Positions 32,216 to 42,173 of a stretch of DNA of 64,000 bases are shown in pieces (position 1 is the stretch's first letter; every line of letters begins with the position of its first letter). The notes beneath the pieces are model-generated. The model was not told the origin of the DNA and made no database searches. It saw only the letters and a program-made list of their open reading frames with translations. Source of the stretch: Qipengyuania sp. YIM B01966 (lineage in GTDB: Bacteria; Pseudomonadota; Alphaproteobacteria; Sphingomonadales; Sphingomonadaceae); assembly GCF_016461955.1 (NCBI RefSeq), contig NZ_JADMNM010000004.1:62001-126000 (forward strand), given 5' to 3'. The position numbers and the translations under genes were made by a program.

Positions 32216-34684
32216 TCAATCGAGCGGATCAGCCACGTCTACCCGCATCGCCGCGCCCGCCAGCGTGTCAGCCTCAAGCAGCAGCAACTCGTCGTCCACC
32301 GCGCCTTCGGGCGTGCGTTCGCGGCCAATCAGCGTCATCACCGGCACCGCCAGCGGGCTGACCCGGTCGAGCACGACATGATGCAATTGCTCCTCCGCCT
32401 GATCGAGCAGCGCGCCCAACCGGCCGATATCAGTCATCCTCTCGCGCGCATCGGCCCACGCCGCCTGCAGCAGCAGATGATCGGGTTCATATTTGCGCAG
32501 CACGTCATAAATCAGGTCGGTCGAGAAGGTGACCTGCTTGCCCGTCTTGCGCTTGCCCGGATGCTGGCGTTCGACCAGTCCGCCAATCACTGCCACTTCA
32601 CGAAACGCGCGGCGCAGAAGGTGCGAGTTCTGCACCCATTCGACGAATTCATCGGTCAGGATGTCGGGCGACAGCAGCGGTGCCGGATCGTCCACCGGCT
32701 TCAGGCTCCACACCGCGAGGCAGTAATCGTTGGCGTTGAACCCCAGCGGCAGAAGCCCGCGATCCTGCATCCGCTTGGTGATCAGCATCCCCAGGCTCTG
32801 GTTCGCATTCCAGCCGATGAAGGTGTAATAGACCTGATAATGCTTGCGCCCGTGCGGGAAGCTTTCGACCAGCAGCGTGCCCGGCCCGGGAAATTCGGAG
32901 CGCCAGTCCTGCACCTCCAGCCATTCGCGGACATCGTCGGGGAAGCGCGCCCAGCCCGCGCGGTCGACCAGCAACGCACGCACGCGGTCGGCCAGATGCG
33001 TCGTCAGCGGCAACCGCTGTCCGCCATAGGACGGGATCATCGCTGACCCTTTCGCTGCGCGGACGCGGATTTCGGTATCCTTGATCTGCTCCACCTCGAG
33101 GCTCATCCCGGCAAAGGCGAAGGTATCGCCCGCCGACAAGGTCGCGCCGAACCGTTCCTCGACCTTGCCCAGCGAGCGGCCGTTACGGAAGCGGACCTCC
33201 ATCATCTCGCTGTCGACGATGATCCCGGCATTGAGCCGGTGGCGCGCCGCCTGCTCGGGGTGCGCAAGCCGCCAGTGCGGGTCGCCTTCCGCCGCGCCGT
33301 CCCGCACGATCCGGCGGAACCGGTCATAGGCTTTGAGCGCGTAACCGCCGGTGGCGACGAATTCGAGCACCCGCTGCCACAGCGCCTCGTCAACCTGGGC
33401 ATAGGACCAGGTCGAGCGCACTTCGGCCAGCAGCGCCTGTTCGCCGAATGGCGCGGCGCAGGCGCAGGCCATGACGTGCTGGGCCAGCACGTCGAGCCCG
33501 CCGGCGCGGAAGTCCTCGCCATCGCGCTGCCCCTCGTCCACCGCGTCGCGCGCGGCCATAGCCTCGAGGAATTCGAACCGGTTGCCCGGCACCAGCAGCG
33601 CCCGGCTCGCCTGATCGAGCCGGTGATTGGCCCGGCCGATCCGCTGCAGCAGCCGGCTCGACCCCTTGGGCGCGCCCATCTGCACGACGAGGTCGATATC
33701 GCCCCAGTCGACCCCGAGGTCGAGGCTGGCTGTCGCCACCAGCGCGCGCAGCTCGCCCCGCGCCATCGCCCCTTCGACCTTGCGCCGCGCCTCGACCGAG
33801 AGCGAGCCGTGATGAACGCCGATCGGCAGCTTGTCCTCGTTCACGTCCCACAGGTTCTGGAAGATATATTCGGCGAGAAAGCGGGTATTGGTGAAGACCA
33901 GCACCGTCCGGTTGCGGCGAATCTCCTCGTATAGCTGCGGGATCGACCAGGTCGCCGCATGACCGCCCCAAGGAACGCGGCTCTCGTCGGGCAGCAGGAT
34001 TTCGACCTCGGCGGGCGCGCCCTCTTCTCCTTCCACCAGCGCCACGCTGTCGATCTCGCCCCATGGCGCCAGCCAAGCGCGAAACGCCTCGGGATCGGCC
34101 ACCGTCGCCGACAGCGCGACGCGCTGCATCGCCGACGCAATCGCCTGTAGGCGGCTGAGGCACAGCGCCAGCAGATCGCCCCGCTTGCCTGTGGCGAAAG
34201 CGTGGATTTCGTCGATCACCACCCGTTTGAGCCCGGCAAACAACGTGAAGCTGTCGGGATAGGACAGCAGCAGCGAGAGGCTTTCGGGCGTCGTCAGCAG
34301 GATATGCGGCGGCTTGTCACGCTGGCGCCGTTTGCGGTCGGACGGGGTATCGCCGCTGCGCGTCTCGATGCGGATGTCAAGGCCCATCTCGTCCGCCGGG
34401 GCGATGAGATTGCGCTGCACATCATGCGCCAGCGCCTTCAGCGGCGATACGTAGAGCGTGTGGATGCCCTCAGGCGCAGGCGCGCCGGCCAGCCGCGACG
34501 GGGCGAAATCGGCCAGCGTCGGCAGGAACCCCGCCAGCGTCTTGCCGGCGCCGGTATCGGCCACCAGCAGCGCGTGCTGCCCGCGCGCGGCAACTGCCAG
34601 CATCTCGGCCTGATGGCGCCGCACACGCCAGCCGCGCGCATCGAACCATCCGGCAATCTCGGGGGGCAGCGCGGTGTCGGTCAC
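32216..34684 (-). CDS. Ligase-associated DEXH-box helicase (Lhr-like)
   Basis: An 822-residue superfamily 2 helicase. Walker A VADTGAGKTLAGFLP, VSPLKALAHDVQRNL, TTPESLSLLL, DEIHAF, SATVADPEAF, and in the second half TRFLAEYIFQNL, GVHHGSLS, ASLDLGVDWGDID and QRIGRANHR. The C-terminal part matches the ligase-associated DNA-damage-response helicases, which usually sit beside an ATP-dependent DNA ligase and a nuclease; neither partner is here. GTG start. Gap of 38 bases from the phosphohexomutase gene, likely one transcript with it. Confidence 0.93.
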   Translation of the reverse strand: MTDTALPPEIAGWFDARGWRVRRHQAEMLAVAARGQHALLVADTGAGKTLAGFLPTLADFAPSRLAGAPAPEGIHTLYVSPLKALAHDVQRNLIAPADEMGLDIRIETRSGDTPSDRKRRQRDKPPHILLTTPESLSLLLSYPDSFTLFAGLKRVVIDEIHAFATGKRGDLLALCLSRLQAIASAMQRVALSATVADPEAFRAWLAPWGEIDSVALVEGEEGAPAEVEILLPDESRVPWGGHAATWSIPQLYEEIRRNRTVLVFTNTRFLAEYIFQNLWDVNEDKLPIGVHHGSLSVEARRKVEGAMARGELRALVATASLDLGVDWGDIDLVVQMGAPKGSSRLLQRIGRANHRLDQASRALLVPGNRFEFLEAMAARDAVDEGQRDGEDFRAGGLDVLAQHVMACACAAPFGEQALLAEVRSTWSYAQVDEALWQRVLEFVATGGYALKAYDRFRRIVRDGAAEGDPHWRLAHPEQAARHRLNAGIIVDSEMMEVRFRNGRSLGKVEERFGATLSAGDTFAFAGMSLEVEQIKDTEIRVRAAKGSAMIPSYGGQRLPLTTHLADRVRALLVDRAGWARFPDDVREWLEVQDWRSEFPGPGTLLVESFPHGRKHYQVYYTFIGWNANQSLGMLITKRMQDRGLLPLGFNANDYCLAVWSLKPVDDPAPLLSPDILTDEFVEWVQNSHLLRRAFREVAVIGGLVERQHPGKRKTGKQVTFSTDLIYDVLRKYEPDHLLLQAAWADARERMTDIGRLGALLDQAEEQLHHVVLDRVSPLAVPVMTLIGRERTPEGAVDDELLLLEADTLAGAAMRVDVADPLD

Positions 34685-34722
34685 GCGTTAACAGCGAAGC
34701 AGGGGGGCGGGCGTTCCCCCGC

Positions 34723-36126
34723 TCAGTGCCCGACGCTTTCGCCGCGTTCGATGCCGCTCGCGGCAAGCTGCGCATCCACCTCGGCGACAAGGCGCGCAAG
34801 GCCCGCTTCGCTGTCGCTTTCGGCCCGGGCGACGAGCACGTCCTGCGTGTTCGACGCGCGCAGCAGCCACCAGCCGTCTGCCGTCGACACACGCACGCCA
34901 TCCGTCGCATCGACATTCGCGCCGGCGTCGGCCAGCCGCGCGCGCACTTCCTCGACCGCAGGGAACTTGCGGCTCTCGTCCACCTGGAAGCGCAGTTCCG
35001 GCGTGTTGATCATCGCCGGCATGGCGCCGCGCAGTTCGGTCACGCTGCGGCCCAGCCGCGCGCTGGCCGCCATCAGCCGGACGCCGGCATAGAGCGCATC
35101 GTCATAGCCGTAATACGCGTCCTTGAAGAACACGTGCCCGCTCATCTCGCCGGCCAGCGGGGCGCCGGTTTCCTTCATTCTGGACTTGATCAGCGAATGG
35201 CCGGTCTTCCACATTTCGGGCCGCCCGCCCAATTGCGCCACCCGGTCGAACAGCGCGCGGCTTGCCTTCACATCGGCGATCACCGTCGCACCAGGTAGTT
35301 TCCCGAGGACGTCCTCGGCATAGATCATCAGTAATTGATCCCCCCAGATGACCCGGCCTTCGCCGTCGATCGCGCCGATCCGGTCGCCATCGCCGTCGAA
35401 AGCTACTCCGAAGTCGAGCTTCTTCTCGGCGACGAGCGCGCGAAGGTCGGCCAGATTGGCTTCGACAGTGGGATCGGGATGATGGTTGGGAAAATGCCCG
35501 TCGACATCAGTGTAGAGGCAGACATGCTCGCCCGGCAGGCGCGCAACCAGTTTCTCGAGCGCGGGGCCAGCGGCGCCGTTGCCCGCGTCCCAGCCGATCC
35601 GCATGGCACCCAGCCGCGCTTCATCCGCGCCCGCAAGCCCCTCCAGCAGCCGCTCGACATATTCGTCCAGCACGGCCCGATCGCTGACGGCGCCGGCCCC
35701 GCTGCTCCAGCGCCCCTCCGCCGCGACCCGGCCGAGTTCCTGGATGTCCGCCCCGAAGAACGGACGCCCCTGAAAGACCATCTTGAAGCCGTTATAATTG
35801 GGGGGGTTGTGGCTGCCGGTTATCTGAATGCCGCCATCCACCTCTTCGGCTGACGCTTCGGCATAATAGAGCATCGGCGTCGGCCCGAGGCCGATCCGCA
35901 CCACATCGCAGCCGCTCGCGCGCAGCCCTTCGACCAGTGCATGTTCGAGCATCGGGCTGCTGACGCGGCCATCATAGCCGACCGCCACCGTGCGGCCGCC
36001 GGCCGCGCGCAGCATCGCGCCAAAGCTGCGGCCGATTGCACGAGCATCCTCGGCACCGAGCGTTTCGCCAATGACCCCGCGAATGTCATATTCGCGTAGG
36101 ATGGTCCGTTCGAACTGATGAGTCAT
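34723..36126 (-). CDS. Phosphomannomutase / phosphoglucomutase
   Basis: A 467-residue phosphohexomutase that interconverts hexose 1- and 6-phosphates for envelope sugars. The N-terminus LREYDIRGVIGETL, the phosphoserine loop ITGSHNPPNYNG, the metal motif AFDGDGDRIGAID and the sugar-binding ETGAPLAGEMSGHVFFKD are complete. This layout fits the ManB/AlgC bifunctional group. Its ATG overlaps the J-domain gene stop (ATGA). Confidence 0.95.
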   Translation of the reverse strand: MTHQFERTILREYDIRGVIGETLGAEDARAIGRSFGAMLRAAGGRTVAVGYDGRVSSPMLEHALVEGLRASGCDVVRIGLGPTPMLYYAEASAEEVDGGIQITGSHNPPNYNGFKMVFQGRPFFGADIQELGRVAAEGRWSSGAGAVSDRAVLDEYVERLLEGLAGADEARLGAMRIGWDAGNGAAGPALEKLVARLPGEHVCLYTDVDGHFPNHHPDPTVEANLADLRALVAEKKLDFGVAFDGDGDRIGAIDGEGRVIWGDQLLMIYAEDVLGKLPGATVIADVKASRALFDRVAQLGGRPEMWKTGHSLIKSRMKETGAPLAGEMSGHVFFKDAYYGYDDALYAGVRLMAASARLGRSVTELRGAMPAMINTPELRFQVDESRKFPAVEEVRARLADAGANVDATDGVRVSTADGWWLLRASNTQDVLVARAESDSEAGLARLVAEVDAQLAASGIERGESVGH

Positions 36127-36428
36127 GGCAGGCGGTCTCCTTTGGCGGCTCGGATGTCGCCAAGCAGCAGGTCGCGCGCAGCGTCAAGCGCGTGGACGGC
36201 CTCGGCACTGCCGCCGCGATCGGGGTGCGCGGCCGCGATCTGCCGGCGATGCGCGGCGATGATGTCGGCGCTGCTTGCCCCCGGTACCACACCCAGCAAG
36301 TTACAGGCGGCGGCAATTTCGCGCGTGGCAGCGCGGCTTCGTGCGTGGCCACGGCCGGGCCAGCGCCCCGTCGCCCAGCGCCACAGCACCGCGCCGACGA
36401 TCACCAGCAGGGCGAGCCGCAGCAGCAT
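36123..36428 (-). CDS. Membrane-anchored J-domain protein
   Basis: A 101-residue protein. A membrane helix (LLRLALLVIVGAVLWRWA) is followed by a basic stretch and a C-terminal J-like domain: CNLLGVVPGASSADIIAAHR and AAHPDRGGSAEAVHALDAAR, with the HPD tripeptide that stimulates DnaK. The layout resembles mitochondrial Tim14/Pam18 more than DnaJ. It lies 12 bases after mipZ and overlaps the phosphohexomutase gene by 4 bases. Confidence 0.85.
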   Translation of the reverse strand: MLLRLALLVIVGAVLWRWATGRWPGRGHARSRAATREIAAACNLLGVVPGASSADIIAAHRRQIAAAHPDRGGSAEAVHALDAARDLLLGDIRAAKGDRLP

Positions 36429-36440
36429 CAGCCGGCCGCG

Positions 36441-37259
36441 TCAGGCCAGTTCGAGCTGTTTCGGCCGCTGGCGCACCGGCAGATTGAGCCCGGCAATCAG
36501 CGCGCGCAGTTCCTGCCGCGCGACCAGATGGCTGGTGCCAAGCTCGCCCAGGTGCCCCTTGTCGAGCAGCGTCAGCCCCGAAGGAAACAGCTCGCGGTAG
36601 ATCACCCGTTCGGACAGGCCATTGGCGATGCGGAAGCCGACGCGCTTGGACAATTCGGTCAGTGCGCGCTCGATGCGGACCATGTTGCGCGCTTCGGTAT
36701 GGCCGGTGCGGTTGCGCACCACCACCCAGTCCATTTCGCGCCGCTGCTGTTCAATCGTCGCCCGGCTGCGCTTCAGCCGCGCTTCCCAGATCAGCTCGGC
36801 ATAAAAGGACAGTTTGCGCACTTTGAAGGTTTCGGCATCGACCTGCCCGATCAGGTCGAAATCGACGAAGGAATCGTTGAGCGGGGTGACCAGCGTGTCC
36901 GCCTGAGTGGCGACATGGCGGGCGAATTCATCGTCGCGGCCGGGCGTGTCGAACACCACAAAATCGCACCCCTCGCCGACTTCGGCGGCCAGCGCCTCAA
37001 GCTCGGCGAGGGTCTCGCCGCGAAACACCTCGGCCCGCGCGCCGGGGAGAGTGATGCCGCGCCGGCTTTCGGTTTCGGCGCGGTTCTCGAAATAGCGGTG
37101 CAGCGTGCGCTGGCGCGGGTCGAGGTCGATCGCTGCCACGCGCGCGCCCTGATAGGCCAGCGCGACCGCGACGTGGACCGCCGTGGTCGATTTGCCGGTG
37201 CCGCCCTTTTCGTTGGCAAACACGATACGGTGCGGGCTGGCGGCGGCAGCGTCGGGCAC
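36441..37259 (-). CDS. mipZ: MipZ cell-division positioning ATPase
   Basis: A 272-residue ParA-like ATPase. The deviant Walker A FANEKGGTGKSTTAVHVAVA, the IDLDPRQRTLHRYFENR segment and VVFDTPGRDDEFARH match MipZ, which in Caulobacter forms a gradient from the poles and places FtsZ at mid-cell. It starts with GTG 37259. First gene of the minus-strand run mipZ, J-domain, phosphohexomutase, helicase; divergent from panC with 64 bases between. Confidence 0.93.
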   Translation of the reverse strand: MPDAAAASPHRIVFANEKGGTGKSTTAVHVAVALAYQGARVAAIDLDPRQRTLHRYFENRAETESRRGITLPGARAEVFRGETLAELEALAAEVGEGCDFVVFDTPGRDDEFARHVATQADTLVTPLNDSFVDFDLIGQVDAETFKVRKLSFYAELIWEARLKRSRATIEQQRREMDWVVVRNRTGHTEARNMVRIERALTELSKRVGFRIANGLSERVIYRELFPSGLTLLDKGHLGELGTSHLVARQELRALIAGLNLPVRQRPKQLELA

Positions 37260-37323
37260 GAAGAGCTTGTCCTTGTCGCAGGAAATGGCAGAAGCGCCCC
37301 TGCTTTATCGGTGAGGGGGCCGC

Positions 37324-38184
37324 GTGCAAACCGCAGACCGGCTGGAAGTGTTGAGAACTATCGTCTCCGGCTGGCGCGCCGGCGGCGAGCGCATTGCGCT
37401 GGTGCCGACGATGGGCGCGCTGCACGAAGGGCATTTGACGTTGGTGCGCGAGGCGCGCGCGCGGGCGGACCGGGTGGTGGTGTCGATCTTCGTCAATCCG
37501 GCGCAGTTCGGGCCAGGCGAGGACCTCGCCGCCTATCCCCGCCGGCTGGCGGCTGACAGCGCGCTGCTGGTGGCCGAGAGGGTGGACCTGCTGTGGGCGC
37601 CTCCGGTCGAGGAGGTGTATCCGCAGGGCTTTGCCACCACGACATCGGTCGCCGTGCTGACGGCCGATTTCTGCGGCGCGGCGCGGCCCGGTCATTTCGA
37701 CGGGGTGGCGACCGTCGTCGCTAAGCTGTTCAACCAGGTCCAGCCCGATTGCGCCTTGTTCGGGGAAAAGGATTTCCAGCAACTCGCGATGATCCGCCGG
37801 ATGGCGCGCGATCTCGATCTGGTACGGCCTCATGCCGATGCGATCATCGGCGTGCCCACCGTGCGCGAGCCCGATGGCCTCGCACTATCAAGCCGCAATC
37901 AATACCTGACGGCGGAAGAACGCGCCGCCGCCGCCGCGCTGCCGCGCGAGATGCAGGCGGCGACCGCGCAGATCGCCGCCGGCGCGCCGGTTGCCGAGGC
38001 CCTGGCGACATTGGAACAGGCCTTGATTGACGCCGGATTCGCCAGTGTGGATTATGCCGCGCTGGCCGATGCCGAAACGCTCGCACAACTGCACGAGCAG
38101 CCGCACCACCCTGCGCGGCTGCTCGTTGCCGCACGGATGGGCCGAACTCGATTGATCGATAATCTGCCGGTTCCTGCCGTCTGA
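37324..38184 (+). CDS. panC: Pantothenate synthetase
   Basis: A 286-residue enzyme that joins pantoate and beta-alanine using ATP in pantothenate and CoA synthesis. Motifs: PTMGALHEGHLTLVREAR, SIFVNPAQFGPGEDL, GHFDGVATVVAKLFNQVQPD, GEKDFQQL and LSSRNQYL. GTG 37324 has AGGGGG about 5 bases upstream. Length is typical. Confidence 0.96.
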   Translation: MQTADRLEVLRTIVSGWRAGGERIALVPTMGALHEGHLTLVREARARADRVVVSIFVNPAQFGPGEDLAAYPRRLAADSALLVAERVDLLWAPPVEEVYPQGFATTTSVAVLTADFCGAARPGHFDGVATVVAKLFNQVQPDCALFGEKDFQQLAMIRRMARDLDLVRPHADAIIGVPTVREPDGLALSSRNQYLTAEERAAAAALPREMQAATAQIAAGAPVAEALATLEQALIDAGFASVDYAALADAETLAQLHEQPHHPARLLVAARMGRTRLIDNLPVPAV

Positions 38185-38221
38185 TGCTATCGCGGCGCGC
38201 AAGGCGCTCGTAAGGGGGCCC

Positions 38222-38980
38222 ATGACCACCCGAAATCCGACCGGACTGCTGTCCAAGGACGCGTCAGCGCCTCAACGCGGCGAGCTGACCTGGGGCGAGA
38301 CGCTGTTCAAGCTGGCTTTCGGCGCCATCCAGTTGCCCTGGCTGTTGCGCAGCCTCTATGGCGGAAAGCTGGAAGAGAAGGATCGGCTGCTCGACCGGAT
38401 CGGCCTGCCGCGCGACGCGCTGCCGCATCTCGGCAGTTGGAAGGCAGACACGTATCTGCTTCACCGGATCGTTGACGTGATCGAACAGACCCGCCCCGCG
38501 CAGGTGGTCGAGCTTGGGTCCGGCGCATCGTCGCTGGTGATGGCGCAGGCACTATCGCGCAATGGCGGGGGGCAGCTGATCAGCTACGACCAGCATCAGC
38601 CGTTCAGCGAAGAAATGGGCCGGTGGCTGGCCGAACACGGCCTCAGCGCCGATTTCCGCCATGCCCCGCTGACCCGCCGCGACCCAGCCTGGCCTGGCTT
38701 GTGGTACGCACTGGATGACGTTCCGGCCCGCATTGACCTTATGGTTATCGACGGACCGCCATGGACGGTGCACCCCTACGTTCGCGGTACGGCCGAGTGC
38801 CTCTTTACGCGGCTTTCTCCCGGCGCCGTGGTCATGCTTGACGACGCCGCACGCCCGGGCGAGCGGGTGGTCGCGCGGCGCTGGCGGCGAAACTGGCCCG
38901 ACATGACGTTCGTCCTCGAAACCGCGGGTTCCAAGGGGCTGCTGATGGGGCGCACGCCCGGCAAAGATAAATTTGTTTAA
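38222..38980 (+). CDS. Class I SAM-methyltransferase-like protein
   Basis: A 252-residue protein with the methyltransferase glycine loop VVELGSGASSLVMAQALSR, a following acidic strand (LISYDQHQPF), LMVIDGPPW and AVVMLDDAARPGE. This is the Rossmann fold of SAM-dependent methyltransferases (Methyltransf_24-like). Substrate unknown. Between panC and the katE pair on the plus strand; it may be read with panC, 37 bases upstream. Confidence 0.78.
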   Translation: MTTRNPTGLLSKDASAPQRGELTWGETLFKLAFGAIQLPWLLRSLYGGKLEEKDRLLDRIGLPRDALPHLGSWKADTYLLHRIVDVIEQTRPAQVVELGSGASSLVMAQALSRNGGGQLISYDQHQPFSEEMGRWLAEHGLSADFRHAPLTRRDPAWPGLWYALDDVPARIDLMVIDGPPWTVHPYVRGTAECLFTRLSPGAVVMLDDAARPGERVVARRWRRNWPDMTFVLETAGSKGLLMGRTPGKDKFV

Positions 38981-39051
38981 GCACGGATAATTTGCCCCGC
39001 TGCGACGTTCTGAATGCGAGGCTGGCAATACTGGCCGAGGAGGCCTGCCCG

Positions 39052-39330
39052 ATGATCGCCCAGCTCAACCCTTCCCTACCGCTCACGGTAGAGGGTAGAG
39101 ATGGCGGGCTGGCCAGTACGATGATCGATTATGGGGCCGAACACAACCTGCTGTGGGTCACCGCGCTCGACGCCAATGGCGAGATCTGGTGCGCGCCCGA
39201 CCCCAAGGCGCGCGTTCAGAAAAACTGGAGCATGGGTCGCACCGCGATCGATTGGAGCCGTGACAAGGACGCGTCCGCCGACGCTGCCGGGCCAGCGGAC
39301 TCCACTGATGATCTCAAGCATGGAGCATGA
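39052..39330 (+). CDS. Small protein upstream of catalase, unknown function
   Basis: A 92-residue protein with no family I recognise. It contains LLWVTALDANGEIWCAPDPK and an Asp/Ala-rich tail. GAGGAGG lies 8 bases before ATG 39052. Its TGA at 39328-39330 ends 1 base before the katE ATG at 39332, so the two are surely co-transcribed and probably coupled. Confidence 0.72.
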   Translation: MIAQLNPSLPLTVEGRDGGLASTMIDYGAEHNLLWVTALDANGEIWCAPDPKARVQKNWSMGRTAIDWSRDKDASADAAGPADSTDDLKHGA

Positions 39331-39331
39331 T

Positions 39332-41605
39332 ATGAGTAAGAAGAACCTCGACAGCGCGCCCGCACTTAATCCGGTCAACCCGCCGAAGCTGCAGGTTGAC
39401 GCGCCCCCTGCTCCGCGGCCCGATGGACCCCCGGCCGGCCGCTTGCTCGATAAGGCTGCCCGCCCGGAACAGCCCGCGCTCGATAACTCGCTTCATCACC
39501 ATGCTCCTGGTTTTGGCGACAAGGTACCTGCAGAAGCGCTGGGGAATGCCGGCGAAACGCACCAGCAGGTTCCGCATGACAGCGATCATGGCGATTCGAT
39601 CGCGCATCTCACCGATAATTTCGGTCATCGCATTTCGGACAATCAGAACAGCTTGAAGGCGGGTGCACGCGGCCCCACCCTGCTGGAAGACTTCGTCCTG
39701 CGTGAAAAAATCTTCCATTTCGACCATGAGCGCATCCCCGAGCGGATCGTCCACGCGCGCGGTTCAGGCGCGCATGGCGTGTTCGAAGTGACCGCCGACC
39801 TCTCGGCCGTGACCAAGGCCCAGCTGTTCCAGAAGGTGGGCAATAGCTGCCCGGTGTTCGTCCGTTTCTCGACCGTCGCGGGGTCCAAGGGTTCGAAGGA
39901 TACGCCGCGCGACGTTCGCGGCTTTGCCGTCAAGCTCTATACCGAGGCCGGCAACTGGGATCTTGTTGGCAACAACATCGCGCCCTTCTTCATCCAGGAT
40001 GCGATCAAGTTCCCCGACCTGGTGCATTCGGTGAAACCCGAAGCCGATCGCATGTTCCCCCAGGCGGCGAGCGCGCATGACACGTTCTGGGATTTCATCA
40101 GCCTGATGCCCGAAACCATGCACATGGTGATGTGGCAGATGTCCGACCGGGCAATCCCGCGCACCTTGCGCAACATGGAAGGTTTCGGCGTCCATACGTT
40201 CCGCTTCGTCAACGCGGCGGGCGAGGGCACCTTCGTCAAGTTTCACTGGAAGCCGGTGCTGGGGCTCGCCTCGACGACCTGGGACGAAGCGGTCAAGATT
40301 TCGGGCGCCGACCCGGATTTCCACCGTCGCGACCTGTGGGAAGCGATCGACAGCGGCAATTTCCCGCAATGGGACCTTGGCGTGCAGCTGTTCGACGAGG
40401 AATTTGCGGCCAAGCAGCCTTACGACGTTCTCGATGCGACCAAGATCATCCCGGAAGAAGACGTGCCGGTTCAGATCGTCGGGCGCATGACGCTCAATCG
40501 CAATCCGGACAATTTCTTCGCGGAAACCGAACAGGTCGCCTTCCTCCCGTCGAATATCGTGCCGGGAATCGATTTTTCGAACGACCCGCTGCTGCAGGGA
40601 CGGCTGTTCTCGTATCTCGATACGCAGAAATCTCGCCTTGGCACGACCAACTTCCACCAGATCCCGATCAACGCGCCCAAATGTCCGTTCCATAACTTCC
40701 AGCGTGACGGCCTCATGCAGACGCTGGTGCCCAAGGGGCGGGCGAATTACGAACCCAACAGCCTCGCCGAGGCTGGCGAGGATGGCGGCCCGCGCGAATG
40801 CCCGGAAACCGGCTTTACCTCGTTCCGCGAGAACGGCGAGCGCAACGATCCGAGCGAAAAGGTCCGCGTCCGAGCCGAACTTTTTGCCGATCACTACAGC
40901 CAGGCGCGGCTGTTCTACCGGTCGCAGACCGAGAACGAGCAGGCGCATCTCATCGCGGCGCTGGTGTTCGAATTGTCCAAGGTAACAATCGAACACGTCC
41001 AAGTCCGGGTACTCTCGCGTTTGCGCAACATTGACGAAGATCTCGCCAAGCGCACCGCTGCCGGATTGGGCATCGATCTGCCGACCAAGGCCAAAGCGGC
41101 GCGCGAGCCTGTCGACCTGCCGCTTTCCGATGCGCTTTCCATTCAGAAAAACGCGAAGGATATGTTGAAAGGCCGCTGCGTCGGGATTCTGTTCGCCGAA
41201 GGCTCGGACAAGTCGGCGATCACCAAGCTGAAGGGCGAGATCGAAGATGCAGGCGGCATGGTGAAGCTGGTCGCGCCCAAGGTCGGCGGTATTCCCGTCA
41301 AGGGCGGCACGCTCAAGGCCGACGAAAAACTGGAAGGTGCACCGTCGGTCGTGTTCGATGCGGTGGTGGCCATGTTGATGCCGGAACAGGCGGCCAAGCT
41401 GGCCAAGGATGTGGCCGCTGTCCAGTGGTTTGCCGATGCCTGGTACCATTGCAAGACCATCGGCGCTTGCAAGGGGACCCGCGAACATCTGCTACCCAAA
41501 GCCAACATCGAACCAGATGCGGGCGTGTGTATGCCCGAAGAGTTCATGCAGGTCGGAGCCAAGCGCCACTGGGACCGCGAACCTCAGGTCCGCGACCTGC
41601 CCTGA
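39332..41605 (+). CDS. katE: Large-subunit catalase HPII
   Basis: A 757-residue monofunctional haem catalase. It has the catalytic His in [31 protein letters not shown] and on, the distal Asn region [12 protein letters not shown], and the proximal haem Tyr in [13 protein letters not shown]. The last about 150 residues form the flavodoxin-like domain of large catalases ([19 protein letters not shown]). ATG 39332 has GGAG 6 bases upstream; the upstream frame runs through the preceding gene and is not family-like. Ended by a strong terminator. Confidence 0.95.
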   Translation: MSKKNLDSAPALNPVNPPKLQVDAPPAPRPDGPPAGRLLDKAARPEQPALDNSLHHHAPGFGDKVPAEALGNAGETHQQVPHDSDHGDSIAHLTDNFGHRISDNQNSLKAGARGPTLLEDFVLREKIFHFDHERIPERIVHARGSGAHGVFEVTADLSAVTKAQLFQKVGNSCPVFVRFSTVAGSKGSKDTPRDVRGFAVKLYTEAGNWDLVGNNIAPFFIQDAIKFPDLVHSVKPEADRMFPQAASAHDTFWDFISLMPETMHMVMWQMSDRAIPRTLRNMEGFGVHTFRFVNAAGEGTFVKFHWKPVLGLASTTWDEAVKISGADPDFHRRDLWEAIDSGNFPQWDLGVQLFDEEFAAKQPYDVLDATKIIPEEDVPVQIVGRMTLNRNPDNFFAETEQVAFLPSNIVPGIDFSNDPLLQGRLFSYLDTQKSRLGTTNFHQIPINAPKCPFHNFQRDGLMQTLVPKGRANYEPNSLAEAGEDGGPRECPETGFTSFRENGERNDPSEKVRVRAELFADHYSQARLFYRSQTENEQAHLIAALVFELSKVTIEHVQVRVLSRLRNIDEDLAKRTAAGLGIDLPTKAKAAREPVDLPLSDALSIQKNAKDMLKGRCVGILFAEGSDKSAITKLKGEIEDAGGMVKLVAPKVGGIPVKGGTLKADEKLEGAPSVVFDAVVAMLMPEQAAKLAKDVAAVQWFADAWYHCKTIGACKGTREHLLPKANIEPDAGVCMPEEFMQVGAKRHWDREPQVRDLP

Positions 41606-41635
41606 GCAATCGTGCGCCCTGACAGTGATATGACG

Positions 41636-41665
41636 AGCGCCCGCCCGGGAACGGCGGGCGCTTTT
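41636..41665 (+). terminator. Rho-independent terminator of katE
   Basis: Perfect 10-bp stem AGCGCCCGCC / GGCGGGCGCT, 7-base loop, followed by TTT. Confidence 0.9.
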
Positions 41666-41722
41666 CATTCGTAGGAAGCGCATACCCCGCCTGCGGGCCG
41701 GCACGATGCAGAGGTAACCAAT

Positions 41723-42133
41723 ATGACCACTGTTTCCGAAGTGATGACCGCCAATCCCGTCGCTGCACAGGGCGACGACACGATCCAACAAGTCGCCAGC
41801 CAGATGCAACAGGGCGACTTCGGTTCAATGCCAATCGTCGATGCGGGCAAGGTGGTGGGCGTCGTGACCGATCGCGACATCGCCGTGCGCGCCGTTGCCA
41901 AGGGGATCTCAGGCGATCAGCCGGTGCGCGAAATCATGTCGGCCGATCCGGTGTGTGTGGCGCTGGACTGTACCGTTCAGCAAGCAACTCAGCTGATGCA
42001 GGAACGGCAGCTCCGGCGGCTCTATGTACAGGACGGCGATAAGCTTGCCGGGGTGGTCGCTCTCAAGGACGTGGCGCTCGAAGTGGGCGACCAGCTCAGC
42101 GGCCAGACGCTCGAGGAAATTTCCCGCCGCTGA
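41723..42133 (+). CDS. Two-CBS-domain protein
   Basis: A 136-residue protein made of two CBS domains, about residues 1-62 (VSEVMTANPVAAQGDDTIQQ and VVGVVTDRDIAVRAVA) and 70-130 (VREIMSADPVCVALDCTVQQ and LAGVVALKDVALEV). Stand-alone CBS pairs bind adenine nucleotides and act as energy or stress sensors. It lies after katE and before the HWE kinase. Confidence 0.9.
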   Translation: MTTVSEVMTANPVAAQGDDTIQQVASQMQQGDFGSMPIVDAGKVVGVVTDRDIAVRAVAKGISGDQPVREIMSADPVCVALDCTVQQATQLMQERQLRRLYVQDGDKLAGVVALKDVALEVGDQLSGQTLEEISRR

Positions 42134-42173
42134 CGCGCGCGGGCTCGCAGCATCAGAACATAAAGGAAAACGG

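Noticed and set aside
38981-39051. EcfG-type promoter before the katE pair
   Set aside because: No GGAAC with a CGTT at the right spacing is present in the gap.
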